This document shows positions 54,673 to 63,987 of a stretch of DNA of 64,000 bases, in pieces. Both the position numbers and the translations under genes were made by a program. Positions within the stretch are counted from its first letter, which is position 1. Each line of letters begins with the position of its first letter. The DNA comes from Nitrospirota bacterium (GTDB lineage: Bacteria; Nitrospirota; 9FT-COMBO-42-15; HDB-SIOI813), in assembly GCA_016212215.1 (NCBI GenBank), contig JACRGV010000125.1, forward strand, positions 1 to 64,000, written 5' to 3'. Under the pieces are notes generated by a model. That model was not told where the DNA came from, ran no database searches, and saw only the letters and a list, made by a program, of their open reading frames with translations.

Positions 54673-55812
54673 TTATGCTTTTATAAATAGCTCTTCAGCC
54701 TTTCTTAATCCGCTTCCAAGCTCCCCTGAATAACCCATCTCTTTTAATACCATCTCTGTTGCGGCAATTGCAGTAATAACATCAAATTTATCGCAATACC
54801 CCATGTGAGATATCCTGAATATTTTTCCTTTAAGGTGGTCCTGGCCGCCTGCTGCTGTAACTCCATATCTTTCTCTCAGCCTTTTGTATATCTGCTGTCC
54901 GTCAAATCCCTCAGGTGCCTTTACTGCTGTAACAGCATCGCTCGGTGAGGATTTAGGGAATATCTCCAACCCGAAACCTTTAATACCTTCACGTGTTGCA
55001 TTTGCAAGAAGACTGTGCCGTGTAAATATGTTCTGGAGACCTTCTCCTTTCAGATTTCGCAGTACCTCCTGAAGGCCGAGGATAAGTGTTACCGCAGGGG
55101 TATATGCTGAGGTATTTTTCCTTATATTATCCCTTTCCTTTTTGAAATCCAGATAGAACCTTGAACACTTTGCAGTCTCATTCATCTTCCAAGCCTTTTC
55201 ACTTACACTTGCGAATGCAAGTCCCGGAGGAAGCATAAGCGCCTTTTGGGAACCTGTAACAAGTATGTCAATCCCCCATTCATCCGGTCTTATGTCAAAG
55301 ACACCGAGTGCTGTAATAGCATCTACAACAAGAATGGTGCCGGGATAATTCTTTACAATGCCTGCAATGGTTTTTACATCATGGGCCACACCGGTAGAAG
55401 TCTCGCTTGCCTGCACATACACTGCCTTTATTGAAGGGTCGTTTTTCAGTTGGCCGGCAATAATCTGTGGGTCTACTGCCTCGCCCCATTCAACCTTTAT
55501 CTCTGTTGCATTTACCCCAAAAGCCTTACATATCTTTCCCCAGCGCTCACCAAATTTACCGCCATTTACGGTTATTACCTTGTCTCCCGGTGAAAGGAAA
55601 TTTGAAACAGACCCTTCCATAGCGCCTGTTCCGCTTGATGCCATAAGGAGAACATCATTCTGTGTCTGGAATAACCATTTTAATCCTTCACTTACTTCCT
55701 GCATTATCGGACCGAAGTCAGGTGCACGGTGGTGGATCATCGGATATGCCATCCGTAGTAGAACTTCCGGTGGTACCTGTGTAGGCCCTGGTGCTAACAA
55801 ATATTTTTTCAT
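54673..55812 (-). CDS. Class V alanine-glyoxylate/serine-pyruvate-type aminotransferase
   Basis: A 379-residue PLP enzyme of the class V aminotransferase group. It starts with LLAPGPTQVPPEVLLRMAYPMIHHRAPDF, has SSGTGAMEGSVSNFL for phosphate binding, VDAITALGVFDI, and the PLP lysine in TGSQKALMLPPGLAF. In many bacteria this enzyme is encoded with serA and may perform the phosphoserine aminotransferase step where serC is absent. The 61-base gap to serA supports co-transcription. The real amino donor and acceptor are not certain. Confidence 0.9.
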   Translation of the reverse strand: MKKYLLAPGPTQVPPEVLLRMAYPMIHHRAPDFGPIMQEVSEGLKWLFQTQNDVLLMASSGTGAMEGSVSNFLSPGDKVITVNGGKFGERWGKICKAFGVNATEIKVEWGEAVDPQIIAGQLKNDPSIKAVYVQASETSTGVAHDVKTIAGIVKNYPGTILVVDAITALGVFDIRPDEWGIDILVTGSQKALMLPPGLAFASVSEKAWKMNETAKCSRFYLDFKKERDNIRKNTSAYTPAVTLILGLQEVLRNLKGEGLQNIFTRHSLLANATREGIKGFGLEIFPKSSPSDAVTAVKAPEGFDGQQIYKRLRERYGVTAAGGQDHLKGKIFRISHMGYCDKFDVITAIAATEMVLKEMGYSGELGSGLRKAEELFIKA

Positions 55813-55849
55813 AATTTATCCGCCCTCTTTAAATGTTAAAGTTATATTT

Positions 55850-55875
55850 ATTAACCACCTGAACCTGTGGTTAAT
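55850..55875. promoter_or_regulatory. Palindrome between rnc and the aminotransferase gene
   Basis: ATTAACCAC and GTGGTTAAT form a perfect 9-bp inverted repeat with an 8-base centre. It may be an operator for the aminotransferase-serA unit or a weak terminator after rnc; no T run follows. Confidence 0.3.
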
Positions 55876-55913
55876 CCTCGAATTTTTGGAATTTTTGGGT
55901 TAAATTAGCATAA

Positions 55914-56618
55914 TTACATTTTATTTGTCAAGAAATATAATGCCTCTTTCGCGGCCCTTTGTTCCGCCTCTTTCTTATTCTTACCGCTGCCTCTCCCATA
56001 AACTTCACCATCTATAATCAACTCTATCTCGAATATCTTTTTATGATCCGGCCCGCTCTCTTTCAGTACCTTGTAAACAGGTAACGGAAGAGCCTTACCC
56101 TGACAGTATTCCTGCAGGTCAGTCTTATAATCTACACTAATACCTTCCCTGACGATAGTTGATAATTCTTCTGAAAAGTTATTCTTTATGAATTTATCTG
56201 CAGGGTAATAGCTACCATCGAGATAGATTGCAGCAATGATAGCCTCTAATGCATTTGCAAGCAAAGATTCCTTTTTACGGCCGCCTGTATGTTCCTCACC
56301 CCTGCCGAGAAGCAGATACTGTCCAATATCAAGTGATGAGGCTATATTTGAAAGCGCAGGCTCACTAACAATAATAGATTTAAATCTCGAAAGCTCTCCT
56401 TCAGATAGATGGGGATAATTGTTTATAAGGAAAGTGCTTATAGAAAGGGATAATACAGAATCACCAAGAAATTCAAGTCTTTCATTATCTTTCAGGTTTT
56501 CATCAGGATTCTCATTCACATAAGATTTATGTGTCAGAGACTCCTGAAGAATGTCCGGATTCTTAAAGGTATATGAAATCCTTTTTTGAAAACTGTCCAG
56601 CAGCGCATCTAATTTCAA
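55914..56618 (-). CDS. rnc: Ribonuclease III
   Basis: A 234-residue double-strand-specific RNase for rRNA and mRNA processing. The endonuclease domain holds the signature ERLEFLGDSVLSL (about 47-59) and the second acidic site LLANALEAIIAAIYLDGSY. The C-terminal double-strand RNA-binding domain (about 160-230) ends GSGKNKKEAEQRAAKEALYFL. It is the last gene of the fab cluster, 20 bases after fabF, a common bacterial order. Confidence 0.97.
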   Translation of the reverse strand: MKLDALLDSFQKRISYTFKNPDILQESLTHKSYVNENPDENLKDNERLEFLGDSVLSLSISTFLINNYPHLSEGELSRFKSIIVSEPALSNIASSLDIGQYLLLGRGEEHTGGRKKESLLANALEAIIAAIYLDGSYYPADKFIKNNFSEELSTIVREGISVDYKTDLQEYCQGKALPLPVYKVLKESGPDHKKIFEIELIIDGEVYGRGSGKNKKEAEQRAAKEALYFLTNKM

Positions 56619-56638
56619 TTTATTTACCCAGTAATTTA

Positions 56639-57883
56639 TTATCCGTGATATTTTCTGAAAATCAGGCTTGCATTAGTCCCGCCGAACCCAAAGGAGTTTG
56701 ACAAAGCAACATCAACCTTTTGGGGCCTTGCCTTATTCGGGACATAATCCAGATCACATTCCGGATCCGGGAATTCGTAGTTAATTGTAGGAGGGATTAT
56801 ACTCTTGTCTATGGTTAACACAGAAAATACTGCCTCAATACCGCCTGCAGCGCCTAACAGATGACCTGTCATGGACTTTGTTGAACTTACAGGAATTTCG
56901 TAAGCCCTTTTTCCAAAAACAGTCTTAATTGCTGATGTCTCATTTTCATCATTGAATTTTGTGGATGTGCCGTGTGCATTAATATAACTTATCTCTTCTC
57001 CGTTTAATCCGGCATCGTTTAATGCCACCTTCATACATCTTGCAGCACCCTCACCCTCCGGCGCCGGGGTAGTCATGTGGTAGGCATCGCCTGTCATTCC
57101 ATAACCGATAACTTCTGCATAAATCCTGGCACCCCTTTTTTCAGCAAAAGAAAGCTCTTCAAGAACTACTACGCCTGCACCCTCACCCATTACAAATCCA
57201 TCCCTCATAGAGTCAAAAGGGCGGCTTGCCTTTTGAGGTTCATCATTCCTGGTGGAAAGTGCCCGCATGGCACAGAAGCCGCCGATTCCAAGAGGGCTGA
57301 TAGTAGATTCAGTACCACCTGCAACCATTATATCAGCATCTCCCCGCTGAATAATCTTAAATGCATCACCTATTGCATGTGTGCCTGTTGCACAGGCTGT
57401 AACTACAGATGAGTTGGGGCCTTTTGCCCCTAACATCATTGCGATATGACCGGACACAAGGTTGATAATAACCATTGGGATAAAGAAAGGTGTAAGCTTC
57501 TTTATGCCGCCTTCGAGAAACTTGATGTGATTTGATTCGATTGCAGGAAGTCCCCCCATACCTGACCCGACATACACACCTGCCCTTTCAGCTATAGAGC
57601 CGTTAATCTGAAGACCTGAATCATCCATCGCCATTCTTGCTGCTGCGACCCCATACTGGATGAATTTATCCATCTTCTTGATCTCTTTCTTATCAATAAA
57701 GACAGCAGGGTCGAAATCATTAACCTCAGCGGCAATCTGTGACGGCAGTCCGCCCGCATCAAATCTTGTTATCTTTCCAATGCCGGATATACCATCACAT
57801 AAGGCTGTCCAGCTCTTTTCAACACCTGTGCCCAATGGGGTTACCATGCCCAGTCCTGTAATGACTACTCGCCTTTTCAACAT
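56639..57883 (-). CDS. fabF: 3-oxoacyl-ACP synthase II FabF
   Basis: A 414-residue condensing enzyme for fatty acid elongation. Catalytic residues are Cys164 in [12 protein letters not shown], and histidines in [11 protein letters not shown] and [12 protein letters not shown]. The C-terminal [14 protein letters not shown] loop is typical. It shares one base with the acpP stop on the minus strand, so it is coupled to the carrier protein gene. Confidence 0.98.
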   Translation of the reverse strand: MLKRRVVITGLGMVTPLGTGVEKSWTALCDGISGIGKITRFDAGGLPSQIAAEVNDFDPAVFIDKKEIKKMDKFIQYGVAAARMAMDDSGLQINGSIAERAGVYVGSGMGGLPAIESNHIKFLEGGIKKLTPFFIPMVIINLVSGHIAMMLGAKGPNSSVVTACATGTHAIGDAFKIIQRGDADIMVAGGTESTISPLGIGGFCAMRALSTRNDEPQKASRPFDSMRDGFVMGEGAGVVVLEELSFAEKRGARIYAEVIGYGMTGDAYHMTTPAPEGEGAARCMKVALNDAGLNGEEISYINAHGTSTKFNDENETSAIKTVFGKRAYEIPVSSTKSMTGHLLGAAGGIEAVFSVLTIDKSIIPPTINYEFPDPECDLDYVPNKARPQKVDVALSNSFGFGGTNASLIFRKYHG

Positions 57884-58116
57884 TACATCCTTTCCTTAAT
57901 ATAATCCACGGAGTTCTGAACGGTTATAATCTTTTCAGCATCATCATCAGGTATCTCAATACCGAACTCTTCTTCAAATGCCATAACCAGTTCAACCGTA
58001 TCGAGTGAGTCTGCACCCAGGTCTTCTACAAATGAAGCCTCCGGTGTTACCTCCTCATCATCAACCCCTAATTGCTCTGCGACAATCTTCTTCACCTTTT
58101 CTTCAACTGATTGCAT
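57883..58116 (-). CDS. acpP: Acyl carrier protein
   Basis: A 77-residue acyl carrier. [12 protein letters not shown] holds Ser37, the site for the phosphopantetheine arm. ATG 58116 gives the standard length and serine position; GTG 58128 overlaps the AAAGGAGGTG ribosome site and is unlikely. It lies between fabG and fabF. Confidence 0.97.
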   Translation of the reverse strand: MQSVEEKVKKIVAEQLGVDDEEVTPEASFVEDLGADSLDTVELVMAFEEEFGIEIPDDDAEKIITVQNSVDYIKERM

Positions 58117-58138
58117 TAATCTACTCACCTCCTTTATA

Positions 58139-58227
58139 AATTAGAAATTAAAGATTAAAAATCAAAAATTCAATCCAAAATTTTAAAATAACTGTTTCAG
58201 TATTTTTGATATTTGATATTTTATTTT
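58139..58227. repeat. A/T-rich AAATTAAAGATTAAAAATC / TTTTTGATATTTGATA tract
   Basis: An A/T-rich tract with an approximate inverted structure between fabG and acpP. A related tract (AAAATCAAATATCAAAATGA, AATTCAAAATTAAAAC) occurs at 63155-63211. No gene is seen. Confidence 0.4.
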
Positions 58228-58235
58228 TGATTTTC

Positions 58236-58979
58236 CTACATATACATCCCGCCGTTTATATGTATAACCTGCCCTGTAATATAAGATGCATCATCTGAGG
58301 CTAAGAATTTTACAGCATTTGCTACATCCTCAGGCGTCCCCAGCCTGCTCATGGGAATCTGGGCAATCAAGCCTTTCCTTACATCTTCTGATAATGCCCT
58401 TGTCATATCTGTTTCTATAAACCCAGGTGCAATCGCATTGGCAGTTATGCCCCTGTTTGCATATTCCCTGGCTATTGTTTTTGTGAATCCTATTATCCCT
58501 GCCTTTGATGCAGCATAGTTTGCCTGTCCCGGGTTCCCCATTTCAGCAACTATAGAGGCAATGCTGATAATCCTGCCGCTCCGGTTTTTTACCATCCCCC
58601 GTATTACTGCCTTTGTACAATTAAATGTACCGGTCAGGTTTATCCTGATCACCCTGTCCCATTCATCATTATTCATGCGCATCAGAAGATTATCTTTTGT
58701 TATCCCTGCATTGTTCACAAGTATATCAACCCTTCCCAATGCCTTAACCGCATCATTCACTGCTGTTTCAACACTACCATAATCACCCACGTCTGCATGA
58801 AGAGAAAAAGCCCTTTTGCCGGTAGCCTTTGCCAGTTCATCCATGGATGTTTTTAATTCATCAATGTTAACGTCAACACCGGCAACATCTGCCCCGGCAC
58901 CTGCCAATGTTAAAGCAATAGCCTTTCCTATTCCCCGGCTTGCCCCTGTAACAAATGCAACTTTACCATTCAACAGCAT
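58236..58979 (-). CDS. fabG: 3-oxoacyl-ACP reductase FabG
   Basis: A 247-residue short-chain dehydrogenase that reduces 3-oxoacyl-ACP with NADPH. It has the cofactor motif VTGASRGIGKAIA (10-22), the NNAG motif, and the catalytic Ser and Tyr-x-x-x-Lys in ISIASIVAEMGNPGQANYAASKAG. The C-terminal YITGQVIHINGGMYM is typical. It lies 6 bases after fabD. Confidence 0.97.
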   Translation of the reverse strand: MLLNGKVAFVTGASRGIGKAIALTLAGAGADVAGVDVNIDELKTSMDELAKATGKRAFSLHADVGDYGSVETAVNDAVKALGRVDILVNNAGITKDNLLMRMNNDEWDRVIRINLTGTFNCTKAVIRGMVKNRSGRIISIASIVAEMGNPGQANYAASKAGIIGFTKTIAREYANRGITANAIAPGFIETDMTRALSEDVRKGLIAQIPMSRLGTPEDVANAVKFLASDDASYITGQVIHINGGMYM

Positions 58980-58985
58980 ATATAT

Positions 58986-59933
58986 TTAAGCCCTAATAGC
59001 TTCCACAGTTTTTCTTAAACTGTCTGCATCTTCTACATTCATAATGTCTACTTGTGCACCCATATCACGGGCAATCTTCCTTATCAGCCCTGACAACACC
59101 CGGCCCGGCCCAACTTCTACATAAGTGTTATATCCCATATTAATTAACGTACTCATTGATTCACACCACCTGACCGGATTGGTCAGTTGCCGGATTAATG
59201 AGTCCTTTATGTCCGTAAAAAGAGTGATAACTTTAGCATCCACGTTAGTAATTAACGGTATCTTTAAATCAAAAAAACTTACACCATCCAGAACCTTTGA
59301 GTATCTCTCCGAAGAAACCTTCATTAACTCAGTGTGCGATGGAACACTGACACTCAATGGAACGATTTTTTTTGCCCCGTTTTCTTTTGCAAGTTCCATA
59401 GCCTTTATGACAGCTTCTGTTTCTCCTGCAATAACTATCTGGTCAAAAGAATTAATATTTGCAGGAGTAACAATTCCATTCACTGCGGCGTTTTTACAGA
59501 CATCTGTTACAACATCTACTGTAAGCCCGAGGATTGCCGCCATCATCCCTTTACCTTTTGGAACCGCATCCTGCATGTATTCGCCGCGTTTTTGAACTGC
59601 AGGCAATAAATTTATCAAATCTGCACCGCCTGCGGATAACAATGCCGAATATTCACCAAGGCTATGTCCTGCAACGATCTCAGGGGAAATTCCCTCTGCC
59701 TCAAGCACCTTCCACGCCGCAAAACTGGTGACTAAAATAGCAGGTTGAGTATATTCTGTCAAATTGATTTTATCATCTTTATTTTCAAAGCACAGACCCT
59801 TAATATCCCACTTCAAAACCTCTTCAGCAGAATCAAAAACATCTCTCGATTCTTTAAAGTTATCATACAAAGACTTCCCCATTCCAACATACTGAGACCC
59901 CTGCCCCGGAAAAACAAAAGCAATCTTTCTCAT
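58986..59933 (-). CDS. fabD: Malonyl-CoA:ACP transacylase FabD
   Basis: A 315-residue transferase that loads malonyl groups on ACP. It has FVFPGQGSQYVGMG at the N-terminus, catalytic Ser91 in AGHSLGEYSAL, and the partner histidine in VPSHTELM. A 200-base low-complexity gap separates it from fabH, so it may be expressed from a new promoter. Confidence 0.97.
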   Translation of the reverse strand: MRKIAFVFPGQGSQYVGMGKSLYDNFKESRDVFDSAEEVLKWDIKGLCFENKDDKINLTEYTQPAILVTSFAAWKVLEAEGISPEIVAGHSLGEYSALLSAGGADLINLLPAVQKRGEYMQDAVPKGKGMMAAILGLTVDVVTDVCKNAAVNGIVTPANINSFDQIVIAGETEAVIKAMELAKENGAKKIVPLSVSVPSHTELMKVSSERYSKVLDGVSFFDLKIPLITNVDAKVITLFTDIKDSLIRQLTNPVRWCESMSTLINMGYNTYVEVGPGRVLSGLIRKIARDMGAQVDIMNVEDADSLRKTVEAIRA

Positions 59934-59950
59934 CTCTTTCCCCCTTAAAG

Positions 59951-60119
59951 ACAGTGAATAGTGAATAGTGAACAGTGATTATTAATCCCCGTTACATATC
60001 ACCAACACTTCTTACTTCTTGAATCTTCATTCAACCTTAAACCTTCACCCTTCTTGCTTCTTGCATCAACCTTCTACCTTCAACTATCAACCTTCTACCT
60101 TCTTGCTTCTTACATCAGC
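59951..60119. repeat. AGTGAATAGTGA and CTTCTTGCTTCTTGCATC tracts
   Basis: GTGAATAGTGAATAGTGAAC is followed by imperfect CTTC(T/A)(A/T)CCTTC / CTTGCTTCTTGCATCA repeats. These are the same low-complexity families found beside palindromic elements in the first 38 kb, here without any G/C-rich element. It fills the fabH-fabD gap. Confidence 0.65.
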
Positions 60120-60133
60120 CTATGCCTATCTTC

Positions 60134-61126
60134 TCACCATTTTATAAGACTAGCCCCCCATGTTAATCCCCCGCCGAAGGCATCCAGAACTACATAATCA
60201 CCTTCCAATATCCGTCCCTCAGTAACGGCATCGTGTAATGCTATAGGGATGGAGGCTGCAGATGTGTTACCGTATTTCTCCAGATTTACCATGAACTTCG
60301 ACATAGGTATATCTAATTTCTTACCGACAGCCTGGATTATCCTGAGGTTGGCCTGATGAGGAATAAAGAGCTTAATATCATCCGATGTAAGTCCGTTATA
60401 TTTCAACACCTCTCTGGCCGCCTCTGTCATGGTATTTACAGCTACCTTAAACAGTTCATTTCCCCTCATCTTAATAAATTGCTGCCTGTCTTTCAACATA
60501 TTCTCACCGGGAGGTATTCTTGTCCCACCCCCAGGTACATAAAGCATATCCCATAATTTACCGTCTGATCTCAGATGTGTTGAGATTATCCCATGTTCAC
60601 CGGAATCTGCCTGTAATACTGCGGCTCCACCGCCATCCCCGAACAATACACAGGTGCCTCTGTCGGTCCAGTCCACCAGTCGAGACATTACCTCAGCCCC
60701 TATAACAAGCCCTGTGCGATACATGCCGGATTTTATAAAATTGTCTGCAACTGACATGGCATAAACAAATCCTGAACATGCGGCTGACAGGTCAAAAGCA
60801 AATATCCCGTCTATGCCGAGTTTCTGCTGGACAAGGCATGCGGTTGATGGAAATAACATATCAGGCGTAACTGTTGCAACAATTATGAAATCCAGGTCTT
60901 CAGGCTTGATTCCTGCATTTTTCAGGGCACACCTTGATGCATTATAAGCAAGGTCGGATACGGCCTCATTTTCTGATGCAATCCTCCTTTCAGAGATACC
61001 TGTCCTGCCCATAATCCATTCATTGGATGTATCAACCATCTTTTCCAGATCATAATTTGTCAGAACCTTTTCCGGTAGATATGACCCGGTACCGATAATT
61101 CTCGTCCTAATTGTACGAACATTCAT
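60134..61126 (-). CDS. fabH: 3-oxoacyl-ACP synthase III FabH
   Basis: A 330-residue condensing enzyme that starts fatty acid synthesis from acyl-CoA and malonyl-ACP. The triad is Cys117 in DLSAACSGFVYAM, the histidine in IPHQANLRII and the asparagine in YGNTSAASIPIAL. RTGISERRIA near the N-terminus is typical. Its gene begins 1 base after plsX ends. Confidence 0.98.
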   Translation of the reverse strand: MNVRTIRTRIIGTGSYLPEKVLTNYDLEKMVDTSNEWIMGRTGISERRIASENEAVSDLAYNASRCALKNAGIKPEDLDFIIVATVTPDMLFPSTACLVQQKLGIDGIFAFDLSAACSGFVYAMSVADNFIKSGMYRTGLVIGAEVMSRLVDWTDRGTCVLFGDGGGAAVLQADSGEHGIISTHLRSDGKLWDMLYVPGGGTRIPPGENMLKDRQQFIKMRGNELFKVAVNTMTEAAREVLKYNGLTSDDIKLFIPHQANLRIIQAVGKKLDIPMSKFMVNLEKYGNTSAASIPIALHDAVTEGRILEGDYVVLDAFGGGLTWGASLIKW

Positions 61127-61127
61127 T

Positions 61128-62144
61128 TTAATTCAAATCCTCACCATAGAAATTCATAAATTTATTTAAATCTTCCTGCAGGTAATCTATTGTCTGCATT
61201 CTTGTAAAATCTATCGCCATTGTTATAGCATTTTTTATTGCCTTTGGGGTAGAACGGCCATGACAAATTATGCAGCCGCCGTTGACCCCAAGCAATGGGG
61301 CGCCGCCGTATTCTGCATAATCAACCTTTTTCTTGAATGATTTAAAGGCAGGCTTTAAAAAGAGATACCCGATTTTTCCAAATATTGATTTCTCAATTTC
61401 CCTTCTTAATAACTTATTTATTGTCTCAGCAACACCTTCGCTGATCTTTAGGGCAACATTACCTATGAAACCGTCACATACAACCACATCTGCACTCCCG
61501 GAATAGACATCCCTTCCTTCAACATTTCCGATAAAATTGAGCGGACTATCTTTAAGGTGTCTAAAGGTCTCTTTTGTGAGGATATTCCCTTTTGTATCTT
61601 CCTCTCCAATGCTTAAAAGCCCTATCCTCGGTTTCTCCCTTTGAAGCACCCTTGTTGCATATACATGCCCCATTATTGCAAACTGATATAAATGTCTTGG
61701 TTTGCAATCAACATTAGCACCTACATCAAGCATAATGGCAATACCATCAAGGGTCGGCAGGATTGTAGCAATTGCAGGACGTTCCACACCCTTTACAGGT
61801 CCTAATATAAAGAAGCCAGCTGCCATAGTAGCACCGGTGTTTCCGGCACTTACAACTGCCGAGACTTTGCCTTCTTTTACTAGGTTTGTGGCTACTACTA
61901 TAGAGGAATCTTTCTTTCGTCTAAGAGCGGACGCAGGACTTTCGTGCATCTCAATCCGCTGGGATGCATGGTGTATTGAAAGGGGAAGATTAGCAGTTTT
62001 ATGCTTTTCAAGCTCAGCCCTGATGAGTTTCTCATCACCAACAAGGACTATCTCAGTATTGAATGCTCTTGCTGCTAAGATTGCCCCTTCAACTTCTGCG
62101 GACGGGGAACTATCCCCCCCCATGGCATCTAAAGCAATCTTCAT
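61128..62144 (-). CDS. plsX: Phosphate acyltransferase PlsX
   Basis: A 338-residue enzyme that makes acyl-phosphate from acyl-ACP for phospholipid synthesis. It has the start MKIALDAMGGDSSPSAEVEGA, VSAGNTGATMAAGFFILG, LDVGANVDCKPRHLYQFA, GNVEGRDVYSG and GFIGNVALKISEG. It stands in the conserved order DUF177-rpmF-plsX-fabH, 13 bases after rpmF. Confidence 0.98.
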   Translation of the reverse strand: MKIALDAMGGDSSPSAEVEGAILAARAFNTEIVLVGDEKLIRAELEKHKTANLPLSIHHASQRIEMHESPASALRRKKDSSIVVATNLVKEGKVSAVVSAGNTGATMAAGFFILGPVKGVERPAIATILPTLDGIAIMLDVGANVDCKPRHLYQFAIMGHVYATRVLQREKPRIGLLSIGEEDTKGNILTKETFRHLKDSPLNFIGNVEGRDVYSGSADVVVCDGFIGNVALKISEGVAETINKLLRREIEKSIFGKIGYLFLKPAFKSFKKKVDYAEYGGAPLLGVNGGCIICHGRSTPKAIKNAITMAIDFTRMQTIDYLQEDLNKFMNFYGEDLN

Positions 62145-62157
62145 AACCGGTTATTAG

Positions 62158-62340
62158 TTATTCTTCAACAACTGCAATTATTTCACGGCCTTTATAAGTG
62201 CCGCAATTGAGACACACATTATGGGGTAGTTTCGGCTCATGACATTCAGGGCACAGTACATAACCTGGTTTGGAAAGTTTCTTATGAGTCCTTCTCTTAT
62301 CACGACGGGATTTTGATAATTTATGTTTTGGATTAGGCAT
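62158..62340 (-). CDS. rpmF: 50S ribosomal protein L32
   Basis: A 60-residue ribosomal protein. The basic N-terminus MPNPKHKLSKSRRDKRRTHKKL is followed by a four-cysteine zinc site (CPECHEP...CLNCGTYKG), so this is the zinc-binding form. It lies between the DUF177 gene and plsX as in most bacteria. Confidence 0.98.
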   Translation of the reverse strand: MPNPKHKLSKSRRDKRRTHKKLSKPGYVLCPECHEPKLPHNVCLNCGTYKGREIIAVVEE

Positions 62341-62364
62341 GACTTAAATCTCCTTTTTCTTTTT

Positions 62365-62495
62365 ATACATAGCGTTATAACTTCGCATACCTGCGTTGTT
62401 CCTCGTCTCGTCGTTGCAGCGTATGTTAAATACGCCTCACTCCTCGCCTTCGTCGCGCCTTGGTCTCCTGTGTTCTAACGCTCTGTATCTGTTAT
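62365..62495. repeat. CATAGCGTTATAAC...GTTCTAACGCTCTGTAT palindromic repeat
   Basis: Imperfect terminal inverted repeats (TACATAGCGTTATAAC and GTTCTAACGCTCTGTA) enclose CGCATACCTGCGTTGTTCCTCG and a GCAGCGTATG arm. The element fills the 155-base gap between DUF177 and rpmF and differs from all other repeats in the window. Confidence 0.6.
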
Positions 62496-63017
62496 TTATT
62501 GTTCCTTAAATAATCCCTTTATTACATTAAATGGATTAGCTAAATCTTCCGCATGGCAGTCACATGTTTTTGTATTCAGGTTTATCCCGCAGACACGGCA
62601 AAGCCCGCGGCAATCCTCCCTGCATAACGGGTGCATCGGAACTGCAAGAAATAACTGCTCCCTAAATATATCGTTAATTTCTATTTCATTGCCCCCGTAA
62701 TGGTCAATGTCCATATCCTTCTTCAGTAAAAATATACTTTCATCCTTACTCGCCTGACTTAAAGGCTCTTCGTGACAGTGGAAAAAAACATCAACATCAT
62801 ATAAGAAGTCTACTCCACACCTGCTGCATGTAAGATTTATGGCTGTCTTGAGTGACCCGTCTACAAATAAAACAGGTCCTTCAGTTGTTATCTTAGCATC
62901 AATAAGTACATGATCTTTCAATTCCATATCAGAAGGCAGGATATTCAGAGTCTCCGCATTCTCCGAACTGTGAATCTCTATCCCCTCATCAGGGATTTTA
63001 TTTATCAGTACCTTCAT
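62496..63017 (-). CDS. DUF177/YceD-family protein
   Basis: A 173-residue protein of the YceD family, which aids accumulation of large-subunit rRNA and is nearly always encoded before rpmF. Cysteine pairs are CSRCGVDFLYDVDVFFHC and CREDCRGLCRVCGINLNTKTCDC near the end. I choose ATG 63017; TTG 63026 would add three residues. It is the first gene of the L32-plsX-fab operon. Confidence 0.93.
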   Translation of the reverse strand: MKVLINKIPDEGIEIHSSENAETLNILPSDMELKDHVLIDAKITTEGPVLFVDGSLKTAINLTCSRCGVDFLYDVDVFFHCHEEPLSQASKDESIFLLKKDMDIDHYGGNEIEINDIFREQLFLAVPMHPLCREDCRGLCRVCGINLNTKTCDCHAEDLANPFNVIKGLFKEQ

Positions 63018-63294
63018 TATTTCCAAATAAACTGCTCTGCCTAATGGAAAAGAGATTATACAGAAATTAAGAATGATTTGTCAATTTTAGGGAAAATTCA
63101 ATTTTGAATAATCTTGACTCTATCTGAGAGACTTGCTATTGTGTGGTCACATTGAAAATCAAATATCAAAATGAAAAAGTCAAAATGACAGATAATAATT
63201 CAAAATTAAAACCTCATGGTTGCAGATATTAGTTTATTTTTTAATTTTTGAGATTTTATTTTTAATTTATAAGGTTTTTATGAAAGGAGCTATT

Positions 63295-63987
63295 ATGCAG
63301 AATTGGAAAATTCGTAAAAGAGTTATCAGTGTGTTGTTAATAGGGTTCATGAGTTTTCTTCAGGTCAGTACAGTCCTTGCTGATGAGGTGAGTGACCAGG
63401 TGGACGAGGCATTGAAACTCTATAAGGAAGGGAAATATTCACAGGCTGCATCTGAGCTTGAGTTTGCAGTTCAGCAGATCAGGGAAAAACAGGCAGAGAA
63501 TCTCAAAGATATATTTCCAGCACCTCTTCAGGGATGGAAGGCTGATAAGCCTGAAGTGGGAGCCTCCGGTGCAATGATGCTCGGCGGAGGGGTTACTGCC
63601 TCAATACGTTATTACAAATCATCCGCTAAACAATCTGAAAAAAAGATTCCGGTTTATGGTATGGAGGGGGATGAAGGTGAAGAAGGTGGTGAAGTAACTG
63701 AAATCAGGCTGGAGATTGTTACTGATTCTCCACTGCTTCAGGGGATGCTCCCGCTGTTTGCCAATCCTGCACTTGCAGGGAGTCAAGGGGGGAAGGTAAC
63801 AAAGGTAAAAGGTTACAGGGGGATTCTAAAAAAACAGGGAGACGATGGCGGTGCTGAATTAAGTCTTGTTGTGGCAAACAAGATACTGGTTATACTGCGT
63901 GGTAATGATGGGGCTGCTGATACCGATGTTCTTGCGTATGGAAATGCTATCAATTATCAGGCATTGGAAAAGCTGGTAGCACCGTAA
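63295..63987 (+). CDS. Secreted protein of unknown function
   Basis: A 230-residue exported protein. The signal peptide MQNWKIRKRVISVLLIGFMS, continuing to VLADE, is probably cut after Ala (VLA). The mature part begins DEVSDQVDEALKLYKEGKYSQAASELEFAVQQIREKQ, one TPR-like helical pair, followed by a mostly beta region with GGGVTASIRYY and a glutamate-rich loop (MEGDEGEEGGEVTEIRLE). I do not recognise the family. ATG 63295 is chosen because AAAGGAG lies 5 bases upstream; earlier in-frame codons would place a second hydrophobic segment before the signal. It is divergent from the DUF177 operon. Confidence 0.8.
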   Translation: MQNWKIRKRVISVLLIGFMSFLQVSTVLADEVSDQVDEALKLYKEGKYSQAASELEFAVQQIREKQAENLKDIFPAPLQGWKADKPEVGASGAMMLGGGVTASIRYYKSSAKQSEKKIPVYGMEGDEGEEGGEVTEIRLEIVTDSPLLQGMLPLFANPALAGSQGGKVTKVKGYRGILKKQGDDGGAELSLVVANKILVILRGNDGAADTDVLAYGNAINYQALEKLVAP